Source: Ensifer sp. WSM1721 (GTDB lineage: Bacteria > Pseudomonadota > Alphaproteobacteria > Rhizobiales > Rhizobiaceae). Taken from it: a stretch of DNA of 64,000 nt. The notes under the pieces were generated by a model. It saw only the letters and a list, made by a program, of their open reading frames with translations. It did no database searches and was not told the origin of the DNA. The stretch lies in assembly GCF_000513895.2 (NCBI RefSeq), contig NZ_CP165782.1, positions 2,488,501-2,552,500 of the forward strand. The letters run 5' to 3'. Below, one piece after another: positions 27,683 to 36,916 of this stretch; within the stretch, counting starts at the first letter, position 1, and every line of letters starts with the position of its first letter. Made by a program: the position numbers and the translations under genes.

Positions 27683-28762
27683 TCAGCCGACGATCAACTC
27701 CGTCCACTTCTGGTTCAGCCAATCCGACTTCGTCTGATAGAGATCGTAACGCGGAACGATCGGCTCGATATCGGAGGAGACGGCCGAAAATTCCTTGTCC
27801 GTCAGGTCGGTCGATTCCCGCTTGACCGTCGGCGAAGTGCCGACCTTGCGCGAGAGCGTCGCCTGGATCGAGGGCTGGCACATATAGTCGATGAAGATAT
27901 GCGCCTCTTCGGCCTTCTGCGAGGCGCGCGACAGAGCCCAGCAGCCGGAATCCTGGATGCCGCCTTCCTTCGGGAATGTGGAGCGGACCGGATGCCCGTC
28001 GGCCGCGGCAAGACCGGTAACGTCGTGATAGTACTGGCCCATCGGGATTTCGCCGGACTTCAGCGCCTGCTCAAACTGCGCTTCGTCGCGATACCAGAGG
28101 CGGACGTTCGGCTTCACTTCGGCGAGCTTCTCGAATGTTTTCAGAATGCCCTCTTCGGTGTCGAGCGCATTGGTGCCGCCCATGAAGGTCTTGGCTGTCA
28201 CTTCGAGGAGGAACGAGTTGGAGACCAGCGCCAGCAGGCCAAGCTTGTCGGCATTCGCCGGATCCCAGAAGGCGGCCCAGGAGGTCGGCGCCTCCTTGTA
28301 GACATTGGTGTTGGTCACCAGCGTGATGTACCACGAAACCGCCCCGACGCCGGCGACGCGGCCATCCGGATATTTGTTGACGAAGCGATCGAGCAGGTTC
28401 GATGCGTTCTTGATTTTCGCCATGTCGATCGGCGTCCAGAGCTCGGTCGCCTGCCCTTTGAGCATCGCGACCTGCGACATCATCGAGACGTCGGCCGGCG
28501 CTTGGCCGGCGCGGGCCGCTTGCTCGAGCTGCACCAGCCAGGCCTCGCCGGTGGGCTCGGCGACGGATTCCACTGCGATTCCGGTTGCCTTGGTGAATTC
28601 CGGGAAGATGTTCTTGTCGAAGGAGTCCTTGAAGTAGCCGCCATAGACGCCGACCTTCAGCGACCTGTCCTGCGCCCGAAGCACCGCCGGCACTGCCAGC
28701 ATCGACGCGCCGGCAAGCCCCGCGCCGAGCAGCGTGCGGCGCTTGATCGAATTGATGTTCAT
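27683..28762 (-). CDS. ABC transporter periplasmic binding protein, spermidine/putrescine type (PotD-like)
   Basis: A 359-aa periplasmic binding protein of the extracellular solute-binding family 1/PotD group. The N-terminal signal 'MNINSIKRRTLLGAGLAG' has a twin-arginine-like RR, ending near 'VLRAQD'. The mature part begins 'RSLKVGVYGGYFKDSFDKNI'. Conserved-type segments are 'PADVSMMSQVAMLKGQATEL' and 'KADEAHIFIDYMCQPSIQ'-like 'EEAHIFIDYMCQP'. AAGGAG 7 bases before ATG 28762 supports the start. It is first in its operon, ahead of ATPase, two permeases and an amidase, and lies 205 bp after the agmatinase gene on the same strand. Confidence 0.93.
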   Translation of the reverse strand: MNINSIKRRTLLGAGLAGASMLAVPAVLRAQDRSLKVGVYGGYFKDSFDKNIFPEFTKATGIAVESVAEPTGEAWLVQLEQAARAGQAPADVSMMSQVAMLKGQATELWTPIDMAKIKNASNLLDRFVNKYPDGRVAGVGAVSWYITLVTNTNVYKEAPTSWAAFWDPANADKLGLLALVSNSFLLEVTAKTFMGGTNALDTEEGILKTFEKLAEVKPNVRLWYRDEAQFEQALKSGEIPMGQYYHDVTGLAAADGHPVRSTFPKEGGIQDSGCWALSRASQKAEEAHIFIDYMCQPSIQATLSRKVGTSPTVKRESTDLTDKEFSAVSSDIEPIVPRYDLYQTKSDWLNQKWTELIVG

Positions 28763-28967
28763 TGCATGTCTCCTTTGTTTTGCGGTCGTTGCCGCGTTCC
28801 CTGTTCCAGTTGATTCTTTATGTCTTCTAGGCGGGATGAAGCGAGCCTCCGCCTCTATTCCGCCCGCACGCTGCGATCGCTCCCGCGCTGTCCCGAGGAC
28901 TCGGGCCTTATTATCGCGCTGCAATCACCCGGTCGTCACGCAAGATCATGGACCTTCATGCTTCCCA

Positions 28968-30026
28968 TCATGCCTTGCTGGCAACGGTGGGGCTGAAGAC
29001 CATCAGGCTCAGGATCTCGAAAAGCACCTGGGCGCCGGCGTGAGCGGTGTTGGTCGTCGCGTCGTATTGCGGCGCCACCTCGACAACATCGCCGCCGACG
29101 AGATTGACGCCCTTGAGGCCGCGGATCAGTTCCAGCACCTCGCGAGTCGTGAGCCCGCCGACTTCAGGTGTGCCCGTGCCCGGTGCGAAACTCGGATCGA
29201 GGCTGTCAACGTCGAAGGAGAGATAGGTCGGGCCGTCACCGACGATCTTCTTCGCCTTCTCGATCATGGCGGGAATGCCGAGGCCCGTGACCTCCTCCGC
29301 ATGGATCACGGTCATGCCCGACTCATAGGAGAACTCCCAGAGATACTCGGCCGCGCCACGGATGCCGATCTGGATGACGCGGGTCGGATCGAGCACGCCG
29401 TCGAGTACGGCATTGCGGAACGGCCCACCGTGGTGGAACTTGGTGAGATCGAAGGCGCCTCCGGTGTCGCAATGCGCATCGATATGGATCATGCCGACGG
29501 GCTCTTTTTTCCCTACGACCTTCAGAATCGGGTGCGTGATCGAATGGTCGCCGCCGACGGAGAGCGGCACGACGCCTGCGTCGACGATCTGATCGATGCG
29601 CTTCTCGATGTCCTCGTGGCTGAGTTCCAGGCGGTAGCGGCTGCGGAAGGGAATGTCGCCGATATCGGCGACCCTGAGATCATGCACCGGCGCGCAGCCG
29701 AGAACATGGTTATAGGGACCGATGCGCTCGATCGCACGCAGCGCCCGCGGTCCGAAACGGGAGCCCGGGCGGTTGGTGACGCCGAGATCCATGGGAATGC
29801 CGACGATCGCCACCTGGAGATTGCCGAAATCCGGATTCGCGGCATCGACCGGCATGTAGGGCGCGCTCAGAAAGGTCGGAACGCCGGCAAAGGGCGCGAG
29901 CCGCGTACCGCTTTTCGTGAAGATCTTGTCCGCGACCTTGCGGAACGTCGGATCGAAAAGCTCGCCGCCATGGCTTTCGCCGTATTTCGCCCTCAATTCG
30001 TTTAGCTTCTTCTCGTCCCAGGCCAT
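28968..30026 (-). CDS. speB: Agmatinase (ureohydrolase family)
   Basis: A 352-aa Mn-dependent ureohydrolase, most like agmatinase, which hydrolyses agmatine to putrescine and urea. All metal ligands are present: His161 ('GGDHSITHPI'), Asp183/His185/Asp187 ('IDAHCD') and Asp272/Asp274 ('FDVDSLDP'). The N-terminal extension of about 60 residues, compared with short SpeB proteins, is shared by a subgroup whose members can prefer guanidino acids or guanidine derivatives, so specificity is not certain. Upstream of a polyamine-type transporter, it suggests agmatine import and conversion; the urea released could feed the urease encoded 20 kb away. Confidence 0.92.
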   Translation of the reverse strand: MAWDEKKLNELRAKYGESHGGELFDPTFRKVADKIFTKSGTRLAPFAGVPTFLSAPYMPVDAANPDFGNLQVAIVGIPMDLGVTNRPGSRFGPRALRAIERIGPYNHVLGCAPVHDLRVADIGDIPFRSRYRLELSHEDIEKRIDQIVDAGVVPLSVGGDHSITHPILKVVGKKEPVGMIHIDAHCDTGGAFDLTKFHHGGPFRNAVLDGVLDPTRVIQIGIRGAAEYLWEFSYESGMTVIHAEEVTGLGIPAMIEKAKKIVGDGPTYLSFDVDSLDPSFAPGTGTPEVGGLTTREVLELIRGLKGVNLVGGDVVEVAPQYDATTNTAHAGAQVLFEILSLMVFSPTVASKA

Positions 30027-30052
30027 CCGCCGGAATCTCCCGTGTCTACAGG

Positions 30053-30106
30053 GCGGAATGCGGAAGGTGTGCGGTTTCCGCTCATCCCGCTCTACTTGTT
30101 AGATCA
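30053..30106 (-). repeat. Degenerate RIME1-like repeat
   Basis: About 54 bp resembling half of the two good RIME1-like copies (shared blocks GTGTGCGGTTT, CCGC, CATCCCGCTCTACTTGTTAGA, quoted as CATCCCGCTCTA and TGTTAGATCAAT). It sits in the 277-bp promoter gap between agmatinase and the LysR gene. The rest of that gap is AT-rich with no clear operator. Confidence 0.45.
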
Positions 30107-30303
30107 ATCCGGGGCAGGCACATGACGCGCAGCAGAACCTCATCTGAAGTTTCGCCGAGCTGGCACGGCGCGATCGAGTTCCCCAGGGCATTCGTTTTTA
30201 TTGGACATATTAGGGGACAAATCTTCTGGAAAATCAATTGACATTGTTATAGCGTTTCGTGTGAGAAAAATTCACATCAGCGCCAACCCTCCGGAGCCGT
30301 TTC

Positions 30304-31347
30304 TTGTCGAGCCGCCTGCCCCCGCTGAACCCGCTGCGCGCCTTCGAAGCGACAGCCCGGCGCGGCTCGGTTTCCGCTGCTGCGCGCGAGCTCAACGTCA
30401 CCCACGGCGCGATAAGCCACCAGATCCGGGCGCTCGAACACTCCTTCAACGCACCCCTTTTCGAGCGCGGCGGCAAGCGGTTGCGGCTGACGCCCCAGGG
30501 CGCTTTGCTCCTACCGGCGGTCACCCACGCCTTTGCCGAGATAGCCGCGGCGACGGCGGCGATGACGCGGCCCGCAACCAGCGGCGAACTCCGGGTGACC
30601 TGCGTACCGGCACTGCTCTCCTTCTGGATGATCCCGCGGCTCCATCAATTCACCGAGCAGTTCCCTGACGTGCGGTTGAAGCTGATCGCCTCCAATGACC
30701 AGGCGAATCTCCATTCGCCCGATGTCGACGTCTGCCTGCTCTATGGAGATGGTAATTGGCCGGACCGCTGGGCGCGGCTCTGGAGTCGGCTCGAACTCTT
30801 CCCCGTCGTCAGCCCGACGCTGCTCAACATGCGCCCTCTCCGCTCCATCCGCGATCTGCGCGACCACGTGATGCTGCACGGCGACGACGGCCGTGAGTGG
30901 AACACCTGGCTCGCCGCCGCCGATGCAATCGATCTGCAGCGCGGCCGCCAGCATTTCATGAGCGATGCGCGCCTTTCGACGGAAGCCGCACTCCATAATC
31001 AGGGCGTGGCGCTCGGCGACACGATCACCGCCGGCAGCCTGATCGCCCGTGGCGAACTGATCGCGCCCTTCGATCTGACCGTTCCGGCCAACGACGCATT
31101 CTTCGTTGCCTGCCGCAACGAGGTCCTTGCGGCGCCGATCGTCCGCGTCTTCATAGACTGGCTCTTTGCCGCCCTAGAAAGCGACCCCATGCCGGAGCTG
31201 CAGATGTCGGCCCGCACGATTATTCGCAGCCGCATGTCGAAGCAGGAAGGCGCCGGCCGGAAGGCAACACCGGAGAACTTCCGACCCGTTTCCTCGCCAC
31301 GCAACCGGCGTCCCGAACGCCCGCAAAAACGCAAGATCAAGTCATAA
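30304..31347 (+). CDS. LysR-family transcriptional regulator (GcvA-like)
   Basis: A 347-aa LysR regulator. The N-terminal winged helix-turn-helix is 'LPPLNPLRAFEATARRGSVSAAARELNVTHGAISHQIRALE' (in parts 'LRAFEATARRGSVSAAAREL', 'VTHGAISHQIRALE'), the GcvA/AmpR branch. The effector domain runs from about residue 95 to 300. A long basic tail ('RRPERPQKRKIKS') is unusual and probably disordered. The TTG start at 30304 is the best choice (GGAG 7 bases upstream). It is divergent from agmatinase and immediately upstream (48 bp) of an aminotransferase, so it may regulate either; LysR proteins usually control the divergent gene. Confidence 0.92.
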   Translation: MSSRLPPLNPLRAFEATARRGSVSAAARELNVTHGAISHQIRALEHSFNAPLFERGGKRLRLTPQGALLLPAVTHAFAEIAAATAAMTRPATSGELRVTCVPALLSFWMIPRLHQFTEQFPDVRLKLIASNDQANLHSPDVDVCLLYGDGNWPDRWARLWSRLELFPVVSPTLLNMRPLRSIRDLRDHVMLHGDDGREWNTWLAAADAIDLQRGRQHFMSDARLSTEAALHNQGVALGDTITAGSLIARGELIAPFDLTVPANDAFFVACRNEVLAAPIVRVFIDWLFAALESDPMPELQMSARTIIRSRMSKQEGAGRKATPENFRPVSSPRNRRPERPQKRKIKS

Positions 31348-31395
31348 CGCGGGAGCCGAAAACCCCTCAATCCGTTCAACGACAGGAAATCCGTC

Positions 31396-32574
31396 ATGCC
31401 GCGTTTCAATCCCCTCGTCGAAAAGCTCTCGCCGCCGCCGGTGCCCTCGGTGCTCGCATGGGCGAAGGCCTATGACGGGGCAAAAGGCCCGTTGATCGAT
31501 CTCTCGCAGGCCGTGCCGGGCTATCCCCCCCATCCCGACATGCTGAGATGGCTGGGGGAAACCGCTGCATCGACTGAGTATACGGGCTATGGCGCGATCG
31601 AAGGCGAGCCGGAATTGCGCACGGCCTATGCCGAACAGGTTGCGACGCTCTACGGCGCGGCGATCACCGCCGAAAACATCCACATCACCTCCGGCTGCAA
31701 CCAGGCCTTCATCGCAGTCGCGATGGCAATCGCCGGCGCCGGCGATACCGTCCTGATGACCAATCCCTATTATTTCAACCAGGAAACGACGCTGGCGATG
31801 CTCGGCATCAATGTCGAGCTTGCGCCATTGGACGCGGGCGCGGGCTTCCTGCCCGAGGTTGAGACGATCGCTTCCGCCCTCCGGCCGGGCATTCGCGCCC
31901 TCGCACTCGTCTCGCCCAACAATCCGACCGGCGCGGTCTATCCGCCGGACCTGCTCCAGCGCATCCACGAACTCTGCCGGGCCAATGGCACCTGGCTGAT
32001 TCTGGACGAAACTTACCGCGACTTCCTGCCGGACGCGGCCGCCGCTCCGCATGGTCTGCTCCGCGCCAAAGGATGGCAGGACGGCTTCATCGGCCTCTAC
32101 AGCTTCTCGAAGTCCTTCTGTATCCCCGGCCATCGCCTCGGCGCAATCACCGCCGGCCCCGCGCTCATCGCGCAGGTTGCCAAGATCATGGACAACCTGC
32201 AGATCTGCGCGCCGCGCTCAGCGCAGGCCGCCGTCGCCAGGGCCATTCCTGCTCTCGCCGCCTGGCGGCTTACGAACCGTGCCGAGATCGCCGCCCGCGC
32301 GAATGCGATGAGAGACGTCATGAGCCGCCTGCCCCAATGGAAGCTGCAGGCCGTCGGCGCTTATTTCGCCTACATCCGCCACCCCTTCCCCGACATCGAC
32401 TCGCAATTCGTCGCCGAGAAGCTCGCGAAGCTCGCCGGCGTCATCTGCCTGCCGGGCGACTATTTCGGCGAAGGCCAGGAAAACTACCTGCGCTTCGCCT
32501 TCGCCAATGCCGACGTGCCGACGATCCTCAAACTCGAGGAGCGGCTCGCGGGTTTTGCTCTGCCGGGTATCTAA
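31396..32574 (+). CDS. PLP-dependent aminotransferase, class I/II
   Basis: A 392-aa fold-type I aminotransferase of the aspartate-aminotransferase family. It has 'GYGAIEGEPELRTAYAEQVA', 'ITSGCNQAFIAVAMAI', 'NPYYFNQETTLAMLG', 'VSPNNPTGAVYPP', 'LILDETYRDFLP' and the PLP-lysine in 'YSFSKSFCIPGHRLGAI'; the carboxylate-binding Arg is in 'ENYLRFAFA'. The start 'MPRFNPLVEKL' follows AGGAAA 9 bases before the ATG. Substrates are probably amino acids, but specificity is not readable. It is likely co-transcribed with the LysR gene and converges with a DMT exporter. Confidence 0.93.
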   Translation: MPRFNPLVEKLSPPPVPSVLAWAKAYDGAKGPLIDLSQAVPGYPPHPDMLRWLGETAASTEYTGYGAIEGEPELRTAYAEQVATLYGAAITAENIHITSGCNQAFIAVAMAIAGAGDTVLMTNPYYFNQETTLAMLGINVELAPLDAGAGFLPEVETIASALRPGIRALALVSPNNPTGAVYPPDLLQRIHELCRANGTWLILDETYRDFLPDAAAAPHGLLRAKGWQDGFIGLYSFSKSFCIPGHRLGAITAGPALIAQVAKIMDNLQICAPRSAQAAVARAIPALAAWRLTNRAEIAARANAMRDVMSRLPQWKLQAVGAYFAYIRHPFPDIDSQFVAEKLAKLAGVICLPGDYFGEGQENYLRFAFANADVPTILKLEERLAGFALPGI

Positions 32575-32580
32575 GCGGGT

Positions 32581-33471
32581 TTAGCCTCTACGGGCGATCA
32601 GGATGCCGATCAGCACGATCGCGCCGCCGATCGCCTGCATCAGGCCCACGGGCTCGCTCAGCAAGACCCAGGCGAGCAGCGCGGCGACTACCGGCTGCAG
32701 CAGCAGCGTCAGCGAAGAAAAGGCTGGCGGCAAATAGGCGAGCGCATAGGTGATCGCCACCTGCCCGCCGGCATGGCTGACGAAGGCGAGGCCGATGAGC
32801 ATGGCCCAGCCGAAAGCGCTCGGCGGCAACAAAGAGGGCTCGGTGAAGAAAGCCATCGGCAGCATACAGGCGGCCGCCGACGCCGTGCTCCAGAGCATGA
32901 TCCGGTTGGTGCTGAAACGGCTTCGCAGTCGGCCTATGGCGAGAATGTAGCCCGCGTAGAACATGGCGGCGATGATCGCGATTCCGTCCCCGGCAATGTC
33001 GCCGCCGCCAAGCGCGGCCGGGCCACCCTTCAGGACTATAACGCCGGCGATGGCGGTTACCAGGCCAGCTACGAAGATGCCGCTCACGGGCGAGCGGAAC
33101 AGGACCCAGCTTGCAAGCGTCACGAAGACCGGCGCGACATTGGCAAGCAGCGTCGCGTTGGCGACAGACGTCATGGTTAGCGACAGATGCCAGGCGCCAA
33201 GATCGATGGCGAGAAAGACGCCCGGCAGGACGAGCAGAGCATAATCGGAGAGTCGCTGCGGAGGCTTGTCGGTAGCCGCACCATTGCGGAGCTGAGACCA
33301 GACGACCAGCGGTATCAATGCCAGCGCCACACGCCAGAAAGCGGTCGCCATCGGCCCCACTTCCGAGAGCCTTACGAAGATCGGCGATCCGCCGATGGCG
33401 GCGCCGCCGATCAGCAGTGCGGCCATGGCAAGCGAGTTTTGCGAGGGGGCGGAGCTGACGGCTTGGGTCAC
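32581..33471 (-). CDS. EamA/DMT-superfamily transporter
   Basis: A 296-aa membrane protein with ten predicted helices in two EamA repeats ('MAALLIGGAAIGGSPIFVRLSE' and 'GDGIAIIAAMFYAGYILAIGRL'). Such proteins export amino acids, metabolites or drugs, and the substrate is unknown. The start is uncertain: GTG 33471 gives a family-like N-terminus with GGAT nearby, while the frame is open to 33597 without hydrophobic character. It converges with the aminotransferase (6 bp between stops), which is a common neighbour type for amino-acid exporters. Confidence 0.88.
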   Translation of the reverse strand: MTQAVSSAPSQNSLAMAALLIGGAAIGGSPIFVRLSEVGPMATAFWRVALALIPLVVWSQLRNGAATDKPPQRLSDYALLVLPGVFLAIDLGAWHLSLTMTSVANATLLANVAPVFVTLASWVLFRSPVSGIFVAGLVTAIAGVIVLKGGPAALGGGDIAGDGIAIIAAMFYAGYILAIGRLRSRFSTNRIMLWSTASAAACMLPMAFFTEPSLLPPSAFGWAMLIGLAFVSHAGGQVAITYALAYLPPAFSSLTLLLQPVVAALLAWVLLSEPVGLMQAIGGAIVLIGILIARRG

Positions 33472-33577
33472 GGCGGTATCCGATCGAAGGGGGGAACGCC
33501 GCGAGATCGACGACGCCGTCAAGCGAGCTACCAGAATCGCAGGGTAAACGACAGTCGCATTTCGCCGCAAAGGTGCT

Positions 33578-33611
33578 GAAAAACGGCCGCACGCCAAAAA
33601 GGTGCGGCCGT
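33578..33611 (-). terminator. Rho-independent terminator after the aldehyde dehydrogenase gene
   Basis: On the minus strand ACGGCCGCAC (33611-33602) and GTGCGGCCGT (33592-33583) form a perfect 10-bp stem with a 9-base loop, followed directly by TTTTT. It ends the transporter/MBL/aldehyde dehydrogenase transcript. Confidence 0.93.
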
Positions 33612-33627
33612 GCCTGGAGACAGCCGA

Positions 33628-35061
33628 TCAGGCTGCGTCCGGCAGATGCACCGTCTTTACCTCGAGAAAGTCCTCAAGGCCGAACATGCCGCCCTCCCGG
33701 CCGTTGCCGGACTGCTTATAGCCGCCGAAGGGGCTGCCATAGCGGTGCGGGCCGCCATTGATGTGCACCATGCCGGCGCGCAGCCGCGCGGCGACGCGCT
33801 GCGCCCGGTCGGGATCGCCGGTCTGGATATAGGCGGCGAGCCCGTAATTGGTGTCGTTGGCGATTTCGATCGCTTCGTCCTCCGTATCGAAGGGAATGAT
33901 CGCAAGCACCGGCCCGAACACTTCTTCACGCGCTATCCGCATGGAATTGTCGACGTCGGCGAAGATCGTCGGTTTGACGAAATAGCCGGCCTCGAGACCT
34001 TCGGGCCTGCCCGGGCCACCGGCAAGGAGCCGCGCCCCTTCGGCAACGCCCGCTTCGATCAGCGCCTGCACGCGCTCGTACTGGATGTGGCTGACGAGCG
34101 GCCCGATATGCGTGCCTTCTTGTGTCGGATCGCCGACCCTCGCCTCCTGGCCGACGCGGCTGGCGATCTCCACCACCTTGTCGTAGACGCTGCGTTCCAC
34201 CAGCATGCGGGTGGGCGCATCGCAGGATTGGCCGGAATTGTTGAAGCATTCGAGAATGCTGGCGGTAACGCGTTCCTCGATATCGGCATCGGCGAAGACG
34301 ATGTTCGGCGACTTGCCGCCGAGCTCGAGCGTGACGCGCTTGACCGTATCGGCCGCATCCTTGCTGACGGCGATGCCAGCCCGCGTCGAACCGGTGAACG
34401 ACATCATGTCGATGTCCTTGTGCTTCGAGAGCGCCGCACCGGCATGAATGCCGTCGCCGTTGACGAGGTTGAAGACGCCGGCCGGGAAACCCGCCTCATG
34501 GATCATCTCGGCGTAGAGCATGGCGTTGAGCGGCGTGAACTCGCTCGGCTTCAGGACGCACGTGCAGCCGGTAGCAAGCGCCGGCACCACCTTGAGCGCG
34601 ATCTGATTGACCGGCCAGTTCCATGGCGTGATAAGGCCACAGACGCCGATCGGCTCGCGCAGGAGCGTGTCACCGTTCGGCAGCTTCTCGCGCAGCTTCA
34701 AATTTTTCAGCGCATCGATATAGCCCTGCAGATGGCCGACACCGACATCGGCTTGCTGCTCGCGGCTCATCGTCTTCGGCGCACCAAGCTCGGCGGTGAT
34801 CGTGTCGGCCATTTCGTCGTAACGGCGCTTGTAGATCGCGAGCAGCTTTTCGAGCAGCGCCAGCCGTTCCTCGACGCTCGTCCGGGCGTAGTTTGTGAAA
34901 GCCTTCTTGGCGGCCGCGACCGCCCGGTCGATGTCAGCCGCCGTGCCCATGGAGATCACAGCTATCGGCTTTTCCGTTGCCGGGTTGAGCACGTAGAGAT
35001 CGTTTTGCGTGGTCGGATCGATCCATTCGCCGTTGATGTAGAATTTCCGTTTGTCGAGCAT
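33628..35061 (-). CDS. NAD(P)-dependent aldehyde dehydrogenase
   Basis: A 477-aa enzyme oxidising an aldehyde to the acid. It has 'ITPWNWPVNQIALKVVPALATG' (in part 'TPWNWPVNQIALKV'), the Rossmann 'SFTGSTRAGIAVS', the general base Glu in 'LELGGKSPNIVFAD', the catalytic Cys in 'NNSGQSCDAPTRM' and 'EVFGPVLAIIPFDTEDEAI' (core 'EEVFGPVLAIIPF'). Family members next to polyamine transporters often oxidise aminobutyraldehyde-type products, but the substrate is not fixed here. It is the last gene of a minus-strand operon and is followed by a strong terminator. Confidence 0.94.
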   Translation of the reverse strand: MLDKRKFYINGEWIDPTTQNDLYVLNPATEKPIAVISMGTAADIDRAVAAAKKAFTNYARTSVEERLALLEKLLAIYKRRYDEMADTITAELGAPKTMSREQQADVGVGHLQGYIDALKNLKLREKLPNGDTLLREPIGVCGLITPWNWPVNQIALKVVPALATGCTCVLKPSEFTPLNAMLYAEMIHEAGFPAGVFNLVNGDGIHAGAALSKHKDIDMMSFTGSTRAGIAVSKDAADTVKRVTLELGGKSPNIVFADADIEERVTASILECFNNSGQSCDAPTRMLVERSVYDKVVEIASRVGQEARVGDPTQEGTHIGPLVSHIQYERVQALIEAGVAEGARLLAGGPGRPEGLEAGYFVKPTIFADVDNSMRIAREEVFGPVLAIIPFDTEDEAIEIANDTNYGLAAYIQTGDPDRAQRVAARLRAGMVHINGGPHRYGSPFGGYKQSGNGREGGMFGLEDFLEVKTVHLPDAA

Positions 35062-35077
35062 TCGCTCCTCCTTCCCG

Positions 35078-35812
35078 TCAAAGTGTCTTTTGCTTGTCAG
35101 TGAGCCAATCCTTGATGAGCTGCCGGTAACGTTCGCCGGAGAAGCTCGGAAAGTGGCCGCCGTGGACGATACGCGCCGGTATCTTCAAAAGGCGCTCCAT
35201 CGATGAGAGATAATGCTCTGCGTTGGAGTGGTAGGTGTCCTCGATGAGCGGCCCGTCGTAGAGAATGTCGCCGCTGAAAAGCACACCCGTCTTCGTCTCC
35301 CAGAGCGCTATGCCGCCCGGCGAATGGCCCGGCGTATGGATCACTTCGAAGACCCGGTCGCCGAGATCGACCGTATCGCCATCCTCGAGAATGCGCGTCG
35401 CCCCAGCACCTTTCACCGCATAGCACTCAGAACAATAGGGTTCCGGCGGCAAGGCGTCGAAGATCTCGTCGGAAACGTAAGGATCGGCGAGTGTGTTCGC
35501 CCGTGTCGGGTGTGCCAACAGATCGGCCTCGGCCGCGTGAACGGCGCGGCTCTCGAACTCATGGTGACAGCCGATGTGGTCGAAATGCGTATGGCTTGCG
35601 ATGGCAATGAGGTCGCGTTCGGTGACGAGCGGTACCCACTCCCTGAGCGACACCACGCCCATGCCGCTATCCACGAGCATGTCGCGCTCGCGGCCGCGCA
35701 CATGCCAGATGTTGCATCGATAGAATTCATTGATGAAAGGCTCCGATATGGCGGTCACGTCGTCATCGAGACGCTTCACCGCATACCAGTCTTCCGGAGC
35801 AATCCGACGCAT
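35078..35812 (-). CDS. Metallo-beta-lactamase-fold hydrolase (glyoxalase II-like)
   Basis: A 244-aa hydrolase with the metal-binding 'SHTHFDHIG' (HxHxDH), a downstream His in 'HTPGHSPGGIALW', Asp in 'LFSGDILYDGPLIED' and His in 'RIVHGGHFPSF'. The fold binds two zinc or iron ions and hydrolyses thioesters, lactones or related esters; the family also includes lactonases. Substrate unknown. It lies 16 bp before the aldehyde dehydrogenase and 3 bp after the PotA-like ATPase, so it belongs to the transporter operon and presumably to its catabolic pathway. Confidence 0.92.
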   Translation of the reverse strand: MRRIAPEDWYAVKRLDDDVTAISEPFINEFYRCNIWHVRGRERDMLVDSGMGVVSLREWVPLVTERDLIAIASHTHFDHIGCHHEFESRAVHAAEADLLAHPTRANTLADPYVSDEIFDALPPEPYCSECYAVKGAGATRILEDGDTVDLGDRVFEVIHTPGHSPGGIALWETKTGVLFSGDILYDGPLIEDTYHSNAEHYLSSMERLLKIPARIVHGGHFPSFSGERYRQLIKDWLTDKQKTL

Positions 35813-35815
35813 CGA

Positions 35816-36916
35816 TCACGCATTCCCGCTTGCCGGGGGCAAGGCTACGACGTCGGCCGCGCGCACCGCAAGGGGGATGATCTCCCCCTCGCCGACGTCG
35901 GCGGACTGCGGCAGATGCGCCACCAGCGTCCTGTCCGCCGCCCCCCGTGGCTCGAGATGGCAGCGGTAATGCGTACCGAAGAAGGCGCTGCCGACGACAC
36001 GCGCATCCCCGAGGGCAATCAGCGGACCATCCGTCCTGTCGGAAGCGCGGAAGTGTTCCGGTCGGATGGTGAGGGTGATCGCATCGCCGGCTTTCGGCGC
36101 TGCCGCGGGGAAATTCGCCGCCGGCAGGGCAATGTCTCCGAGCGAAGTCTCGACCCGCGCCGACCGGCCATCGGCCTCTCTGATACGCCCCGGCACGAAA
36201 TTGACTTCGCCCATGAAGCCGGCCGAAAACAGCGATTTCGGGCGCATATAGACCTCAGACGGCGGGCCGAAATCCTCGATCCGCCCCTGGTTCATCATGA
36301 CGATCCTGTCGGCGATCGCCATCGCCTCCTCCTGATCATGGGTGACATGGACGAAGGTCGTGCCGACCCGCTTCTGGATCGCTTTCAGCTCATCCTGCAT
36401 CTGGCGGCGGAGCTTCAGGTCCAGGGCTCCGAGCGGCTCGTCGAGAAGCAGGACGTCGGGGTCGACGGCGAGCGCCCTTGCAAGCGCCACGCGCTGGCGC
36501 TGGCCGCCGGAAAGCTCGTGCGGCCGCTTGTCCGCAGAGGCTTTGAGACCGACAAGATCGAGGAAGCCGAGCGCTTTTTCACAGCGTTCGGCCTTGGCGA
36601 GCCCACGCATTCTCAGGCCGAAGCCGACATTGTCGACGAGCTGCATATGCGGAAAGAGCGCATAGTCCTGAAACATCGTCGTGGTCGGCCGTTTGGCAGG
36701 CGGCACATAGGTCATGTCACGGCCACCGATGACGATGCGACCGGCGCTCGGCGAGAGGAATCCGCCGAGGATGGAGAGCAGCGTGGTCTTGCCGCAGCCC
36801 GAGGGGCCGAGCAGCACGATGAACTCGCCTGCCCGAATATCCAGCGTAACATTGTCGAGCGCGGTGAAGCCCCCGAAAGTCTTGGTGACATGCTCGATCG
36901 AGACGGGTGCGGTCAT
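35816..36916 (-). CDS. ABC transporter ATP-binding protein, spermidine/putrescine type (second PotA-like)
   Basis: A 366-aa ATPase for the second polyamine-type importer. Walker A 'GPSGCGKTT' is at residues 37-45, signature '[19 protein letters not shown]', Walker B 'VLLLDEPLGALDLKLRRQM' (in part) and 'VTHDQEEAMAIADRIVMMNQ'. A C-terminal TOBE domain follows ('LTIRPEHFRASD'). ATG 36916 overlaps the preceding permease stop as ATGA and gives the family N-terminus (MTAPVSIEHVTKTFGG). Confidence 0.94.
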   Translation of the reverse strand: MTAPVSIEHVTKTFGGFTALDNVTLDIRAGEFIVLLGPSGCGKTTLLSILGGFLSPSAGRIVIGGRDMTYVPPAKRPTTTMFQDYALFPHMQLVDNVGFGLRMRGLAKAERCEKALGFLDLVGLKASADKRPHELSGGQRQRVALARALAVDPDVLLLDEPLGALDLKLRRQMQDELKAIQKRVGTTFVHVTHDQEEAMAIADRIVMMNQGRIEDFGPPSEVYMRPKSLFSAGFMGEVNFVPGRIREADGRSARVETSLGDIALPAANFPAAAPKAGDAITLTIRPEHFRASDRTDGPLIALGDARVVGSAFFGTHYRCHLEPRGAADRTLVAHLPQSADVGEGEIIPLAVRAADVVALPPASGNA

